A stretch of DNA of 64,000 nucleotides from Triglochin maritima (Eukaryota > Streptophyta > Magnoliopsida > Alismatales > Juncaginaceae), in assembly GCA_963682175.1 (NCBI GenBank), contig OY821771.1:6757001-6821000 (forward strand). The letters are read 5' to 3'. This document shows positions 58,745-64,000 of the stretch, one piece after another (position 1 is the first letter of the stretch; each line of letters begins with the position of its first letter). The position numbers and the translations under genes were made by a program. The notes under the pieces are model-generated. The model saw only the letters and a program-made list of their open reading frames with translations, ran no database searches and was not told where the DNA came from.

Positions 58745-60583
58745 TGTTAAGGAAGAGACTCTTGGTCCTTAACCGTAAAGCTCTAAAAGATATTGGTTTA
58801 CATAAAACAAAAGATATTCGCAATCATGGTAATTAACATGAGACATTAATTACCGAGTTAGGATTGTCGTGTTGGTCATAGATCATTGTACCTCTACATG
58901 TGAGTGACAACACGGGTACACAAAAGAGAAAAATATTACTTTTGTATACCGAATAGACCTAATAAGTAAAATATTATAGAATTGTGTTTTCTGTGTCATT
59001 AATGTTTTACTGTGTCTTTGGTCCTTTGATATGAGACTTATATCCGATCACTTAAGAATTGCTTAATTAAACTAGTGTCTTGAGTTATCGATGAGAGTAG
59101 TGTAAAGACATTGGTTGGTTAAGTATGACTTTTGTTGGAAAAGATAGTTAGTCAAAAGATTATCATTGCCCCTCTTAATTGAGTGATGATATTAGTGGGC
59201 CCCTTGATAAATCAAAGTTATAATGTGCACAATGTGATTTGAGTTAAGTCACATATTTATAACTAGCTTAAAGAGATCAAGAAATGAATATTAATACAAA
59301 GATGACACAATACTACTTTGTGTGTATTCTTAATATCATGAGGCAAGGGACAGACACAAGTGGTGCACTCCATCACTAAATGGATCGGGTTTTGGTTCGG
59401 GTGGAATTAAGACATCTAACTAATTGGGAACTATAATGTGTAGCTAGATATCGCTTATAGCTTGTGATATTAAGCTCTTAATATCACTGTCAACTTAGTC
59501 TAGATCCTCCCATAGGTCACACCGCAAAAACCGGGAAACAAGAAGCTTGATTTTTGGTTCATATGATGTGTCGGGTTTCTTATAGAAAATATGACACATG
59601 TGGTGAACAAGTAAATCAATTATGTTATAAACATAATTAGAATCATGATAAATTCATATGAGATGCATAAATTATGGGGTGCAATAATTTATTATTACAT
59701 AGGATAATATATTGCATAAGTTGTGAATTTGCTAAAACCCCAAAGGTTCAAATTTTGTTGGAAATAAATCCAAAATTTGAAAAGGCAAAATCGGGTAAAA
59801 GTTCAGTAATCCGTTATGGTTTGGTCGACCGAAGGATTTGTGGATCGGTCAACCGAACGTGGAACGAATAGTCATAGCTGATTGACCGAACTTGACCACA
59901 GTGCCTGGAACTCTGGTACGGTGTACCGAACCAGCAACGGTCGACTGAACAATGTCAAGTTCCGATATTTTCGGTTAACTGAAAGACATTCAATTATAGA
60001 CAAGAATTCGTCCGATCGGTTAAGGAGAATTTTTCTCCTTAAGAATCGGTCATCCGTCTAATACCCGGTAAAACAATCGTGACATATTCGGTTAACCGAG
60101 TGTGACTCGGTAAACCGAACCGCGATCGATTTTCTGCCTTTGATAATTAAGAGATTAATTTGATCAATGGTTGAATTAGCTCCAAACTTGGTCAAACGTT
60201 TTGTGGATGCATGTAATGCATTATGGAATTAGTTTGTGAGAGAAAATGTCAAGAAAACATGGCTTAAGAATAGCCATGATTGAAATTAAGATTGGAGCCT
60301 ATAAATAGGTCATTATTCTCCTTAATTAAGTTAGATGTTTTTCTAATTCTTTTCTCTCCTAATTCACCACAAAAGGCCACAAAAATTCTCTTAAATTCTA
60401 AGTCTTTGGAAGGAGAAATCTCAGAGATTAAGGAAGGGGTTTGTAGCTAGATTCTAAGCTAGTTTGGAGATTGATTGGCTAGCTCCTTTCTCTCCAACCT
60501 TGTTTAGGGTTTCGGTGAACACTCGGAGGCATCCGACGCAACGAGAAGCGACGATCGTCTTCCTCAACGTCTCTGGAACATCA
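58745..60583 (+). mobile_element. Probable solo LTR with CGGTYRACCG motif array
   Basis: Candidate ends TGTTAAGGAA and GGAACATCA with the 5-bp direct repeat AGAAG at 58740-58744 and 60584-60588. Inside are CGGTCAACCG, GGTCGACCG, CGGTTAACCG and related palindromes (about 59820-60130), a TATA box CCTATAAATAGG (about 60298-60309) and a CTCT-rich region. No coding domain is present. The right boundary is uncertain: a donor-like TTTTAGGTATG at about 60600 resembles the one inside the other LTRs and would lie outside this boundary. Confidence 0.45.
60298..60309 (+). promoter_or_regulatory. TATA box of the probable solo LTR
   Basis: CCTATAAATAGG followed within 60 bp by TTCTTTTCTCTCC. Here the palindrome array lies upstream of the TATA box, unlike in the Tekay-type LTRs. 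Confidence 0.45.
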
Positions 60584-60837
60584 AGAAGTTTTAGAGAACT
60601 TTTAGGTATGAATTTTGGAGTCCCTTGTATTTGTTTTAATAAGTTTTTGAAACTAGTTATTAAAACAAACTGATGCATGCATGAAATAAATCGTAGAAAA
60701 TTGTAATTGATCCTTATTATGCATAAAAATTCGAAAAATATACATGCACAATTAAACATGAAATCTGATGCATTGCATACATTGCATCATATGTCTTTCA
60801 TTTAGATTACTTTTATATCAATAAATGCTATTAAGGT

Positions 60838-61942
60838 ATGTGTTTAGTCGTATTTACAGAATACAGGGACATGGATGCAAATTACCCACATTCCGAGCAT
60901 AAACGTGTGCAAAAGATTCATTTCTATCATAAAGACCGAATTCAAGTTTATCGGGTTTCAAATGGAAATGCATCCAAGCATAAAAGCATTCAAGGAGCTA
61001 ATTACAAAAAGGTCAAGGGCTTAATTGCAAAATACCAAGGACCTGATTGCAAAAGAAAAGGATCAAGTTATTTTGTTGGAAAAGTCAAAAGAAAAGTCAA
61101 ATATAAATCTCCAACAATGGAAGGAATTAATCCGGAGTTTAAAAGAATGGAAAGAATCCATCCAGACGCGCAAATAAAGATCAAATCATGCCATAAACGC
61201 ACCACAGAAATCCGGGCGCGAAATCCTTGACTTGGGCGGCGATTCCGCCGCATCTCCCATGCATTGTGCGGCGATTTCGCCGCACCAGTGAGGATCTGTG
61301 TGCTCCAATTTTGTCCAGTGTTGGGTTGACGCGTGTACTATCCTTTTATGTATTGATATCCCCTGTATCGGCTATAAATAGCCCTGTAGGACGAATGTAA
61401 CACATCTTTGAACCTTTGGTCTTGGATCATTAGTAATAAATTTCTGTTTTATTTTGTTTTGTTTTTATTTTCTTTTAATGGCTCTAGGATCCTTTCTTCT
61501 TCCTCCCTCCATGAGTTTCTAACTCTTTCCAAAGGGTGGAGGTGATGGAATTAGGGGTAGAGAAGATGAATGCATGTTATTGTTTTAAGTTCGTGATTAG
61601 TATATTTTGATTACTTGAGTTTATGTTAAATCATTTATCTTGTAATGCTTCATAACTAACATGATTTATTTCAAGTTTCTCCATTCTCCAATCTAAACCT
61701 AAGTCTAGACCTCCACCCGACGGAATTCTCTTCTTTGTTCTTGTTTTAATTTTAATTGCTTTTGTTTCGTAGTTTAGTTAATTAAACCAAAAACCCCAAA
61801 AACCCTAATTGATTCTTCTCTACTTCTTTCCCATCAATCGAAACAACAAAATAACGAAATCTCTCCCTCCTTGTGTTCGACCCGTACTTGCCACGTCTTC
61901 ATAGACGCCGTGCACTTGCGGTATAAATTTAAATCTTCATCA
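60838..61942 (+). repeat. 5' LTR of the Athila/Tat-type element (left end approximate)
   Basis: Contains TATA box GGCTATAAATAGCC (61368-61381) and a pair of GC palindromes upstream of it (61236-61251, 61268-61283). Ends CTTCATCA, six bases before the primer-binding site. The 130-codon frame at 60838-61230 is LTR sequence, not a gene. Confidence 0.6.
61368..61381 (+). promoter_or_regulatory. TATA box in the Athila/Tat-type LTR
   Basis: GGCTATAAATAGCC, itself a palindrome, is a canonical plant retroelement core promoter. Confidence 0.65.
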
Positions 61943-61948
61943 AGTTTT

Positions 61949-61966
61949 TGGCGCCGTTGCCGGGGA
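61949..61966 (+). other. Primer-binding site, Athila/Tat type
   Basis: TGGCGCCGTTGCCGGGGA is the standard primer-binding sequence of Athila/Tat elements, usually assigned to tRNA-Asp. Confidence 0.85.
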
Positions 61967-62102
61967 GGCGACGAAGATTTCGTTAGTTTTTGTGTTTTCG
62001 ATTTTATCCTGTCTACCTTGTGCGCGATCTAAGTATTTGAATTTGTGTAGCAGGAGACAACAGAGCGCGCGGCGAAATCCGGGAGCGTTCTAAGACACTT
62101 GG

Positions 62103-62150
62103 GCGGCGGAATCGCCGCATCTACAAGGTGACTTGCGGCGGAATCGCCGC
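62103..62150 (+). repeat. Paired 16-bp palindromes in the leader
   Basis: GCGGCGGAATCGCCGC occurs at 62103-62118 and 62135-62150. Flanking words (CTTGGGCGGCG, CGCCGCATCT, CGCCGCACCAGTG) repeat those around the LTR pair at 61236-61283. Confidence 0.85.
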
Positions 62151-63384
62151 ACCAGTGTGGGTTCTGGTCTTCAAATTTCTGGGGCATCGTCGGCATCTCT
62201 GGGTGGTCGCATTAAGCTACTGGAATCTCCGAGAGCGGGCGGCGAACCCGACTGAGCATTGCGGAGGTAACTTTTCTTGCCTTTCTCGTAAAATCTGAAT
62301 AGTTGAAAAGTTTCCTTTCGTAGAATTGCACGTGTTAGGGTTACAATTCCATAATTGGCAATAATTCAACTCTGACCTAAAATTGGCAAAAATTAGAAAG
62401 ACCTTAGTGCATGCATCATATAATGTTTTGCTTGCATTATTCTTGCTAAATTCTTGCAAATTAATACTTGTTGAAGATTGCTGGAGGCAAGGTACGTATC
62501 GAGGTTTTTTATCGATTGCATTAGAGCATATAATTTAGTTGCATACAACCTTGCAATTGCCCCCATTAAAAAGACCATTGTTTGACTATTTTTGCTAGAT
62601 TTAAGTTAAACTATCTTAAGGGCAACTCCGTAGGAAAAGATACGGTGGGGATTTCATCACCCTCCCGTAGCCCACAAACCACAATCCTGAAGTGTCGCCT
62701 AAGCCTAAAAATTTAAAATCAATTAGACATTGGCCCCTAAGGACTCGGACTCAATTAAGGAGGAGATTGGTTTGACTTGCTATGACCTGAAGCTAATTGA
62801 ATTCAATTTGGTGTCTAGAAAGTGTTTTTGTGTCGACGAAAGTCTTCCAAGCGACGTGGTTGTCTAATTGGCACCGACTCTGTCGGAAGCGCCCCCACTA
62901 GCTATACACTAACTGGCCAACTTGGTTTGATTGGTGAGAGAGGTGAATCAAGCAAATCAATTCGACTCAACCAGTTAGGAGTCGTCTAGATCTAAGTGAC
63001 ACTAGGTCTAGGATTGTTTTGACCGTGCTTGTTAAGGAAATTTCTGACCAACCCTAATTTTTATCCTTTAGAGTTAAGTTTCCCTTCTCGTCTGAGTCTT
63101 CTTTCCCTTCTCATCCTTACCTTTCTATTGTTTGTTTCCTTTAAAGTAAAATAATAATAATAATAATAAAAATATTTCTAAAATTCAAAAAAAAAAAAAA
63201 AGAGTAATTGATTCTTGGAATTGAATTTGAAATTTAAATTTCGAATTCAAATTCAAAAATTAATTCAAACCGGTGCACTCAGATTTGGGTGCGGGATTTA
63301 AGCAATCGACTCTCACGAGTTCATCTAGATTCCAGTCTAGAGCTTAACCCCAACCCATCTGTTGCACCACCTCACCCGGATCTA

Positions 63385-64000
63385 ATGGGTGAGAACGTAG
63401 TGGACCCGCCTGTTGCGCAACCTATAACTTTGAGGGATCGGTGCTACCCAACGATGGCTGCTCAGCCATCGTGCATCGTCATGCCCACCATACCGGGTCG
63501 CGACTTCGAACTTAAGGCACAATACATGAGTATGCTGCCTAAGTTCACCTCTAGGGAAGATCCATATCTCTTCCTTAGAGAATTTGAGGAAATCTGCTCT
63601 CTTATGCAATACCAGCATATCCCTGAAGAGACAGTGCGTCTGAAATTCGTGCCTCTAGCACTGAAAGACGACGCTAAGAAATGGCTATATAGTCTAGCCG
63701 AAAGATCTATTAGAAGTTGGGCCGAATTTGTTCAAGTTTTCCTAAAAAAATATTTCCCCAACCATAAGACTATGAAGATTAGGAATGAAATTGTTGCATT
63801 CGTTCAGTCTGAGAGCGAGCCGTTCTATTCCTATCTTGAGAGATTTAAGAGTGTCTTGACCCAATGCCCTCATCACGGAATACCGAAGTGGCAATTATGC
63901 CAAATTATTTATGAGGGATTGACACCCACATCTAGAGTTATGCTAGAATCTGTGAGCCAAGAGAATTTCATGTCCAAAAATGAAAATGATGCCTGGACTT
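63385..64000 (+). CDS. Gag of the Athila/Tat-type element (3' end outside the window)
   Basis: Open from ATG 63385 to the last base (205 codons) with no stop. The frame is also open upstream of this ATG, so the true start may be earlier. Recognisable retrotransposon gag domain: PTIPGRDFELK, PKFTSREDPYLFLREFEEIC, LKFVPLALKDDAKKWLY, FVQVFLKKYFPNHKT and FYSYLERFK. The composition matches the retrotransposon gag family of Athila/Tat elements. Structural protein of the virus-like particle. The antisense frame at 63382-63618 is its shadow. Confidence 0.85.
   Translation, partial: MGENVVDPPVAQPITLRDRCYPTMAAQPSCIVMPTIPGRDFELKAQYMSMLPKFTSREDPYLFLREFEEICSLMQYQHIPEETVRLKFVPLALKDDAKKWLYSLAERSIRSWAEFVQVFLKKYFPNHKTMKIRNEIVAFVQSESEPFYSYLERFKSVLTQCPHHGIPKWQLCQIIYEGLTPTSRVMLESVSQENFMSKNENDAWT

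Larger units (their letters stand above)
60838..64000 (+). mobile_element. 5' part of an Athila/Tat-type Ty3/gypsy retrotransposon
   Basis: Plus-strand element cut by the window end. The order is LTR, primer-binding site, about 1.4 kb leader, gag start. The LTR left end (about 60838, TGTGTTTAGTCG) is a guess because the partner LTR is outside the window; its right end (about 61942) is fixed by the primer-binding site. The long leader and the gag type support Athila/Tat. Confidence 0.75.

Noticed and set aside
60838..61230. 130-codon plus-strand frame
   Set aside because: Lies inside the Athila/Tat LTR; Lys-rich low-complexity text with no domain.
63382..63618. 78-codon minus-strand frame
   Set aside because: Antisense shadow of the Athila/Tat gag.

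Overview
The window is nuclear DNA from a flowering plant. The evidence is interrupted genes with GT-AG introns, plant-specific products (P3A proton pump, tocopherol-pathway prenyltransferase, a protein like the plastid ACT-domain ACR11/ACR12 group), plant SINE and Mutator-type elements, Ty3/gypsy elements of the Tekay and Athila/Tat type, and a piece of chloroplast ndhE inside an intron. I cannot name the species. First coding exons are GC-rich and introns are AT-rich.

Layout. (1) 1-30.6 kb holds three genes, all on the minus strand: a glucose-6-phosphate 1-epimerase-like gene (1367-5708, 8 exons, 318 aa), a plasma-membrane H+-ATPase (7254-17764, 15 exons, 953 aa) and homogentisate phytyltransferase VTE2 (23647-30573, 12 exons, 399 aa). 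A nested pair of Mutator-type MITEs lies between the last two, at 19.4-20.4 kb. (2) 30.6-47.3 kb is transposon-rich. It has a solo LTR (31633-33311) and a young, complete Tekay-type retrotransposon on the minus strand (36373-44869) with nearly identical 1941-bp LTRs, an uninterrupted gag-pol frame and an exact 5-bp target duplication. (3) 47.4-56.2 kb holds two convergent genes: CSN5, the catalytic subunit of the COP9 signalosome (plus strand, 6 exons, 358 aa), and a two-ACT-domain protein like ACR11/ACR12 (minus strand, 10 exons, 272 aa). (4) 57.6-64 kb is decayed and mobile DNA: a plant-mobile-domain pseudogene with five stops but no frameshift, a minisatellite, a probable solo LTR, and the 5' end of an Athila/Tat-type element whose gag frame runs off the window.

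Exons were placed by reading splice sites and keeping the reading frame. In every gene the exon lengths add up to a whole number of codons and the protein has the family's usual length. The genes do not form an operon or a pathway; each is an independent housekeeping or plastid gene.

The most interesting signals are in the retrotransposons. The Tekay element appears to carry an intron that starts inside its LTR and ends exactly at the gag ATG. Splicing would give a short, AUG-free leader and remove the primer-binding site and an array of about 19 palindromic CGGTCGACCG-like motifs. The older solo LTR has the same layout. The Athila/Tat element has GC-rich hairpins in its LTR and again after its primer-binding site, and their 16-bp cores are exact reverse complements of each other. 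Three related GGTCCGG-rich repeats sit just upstream of three unrelated promoters.
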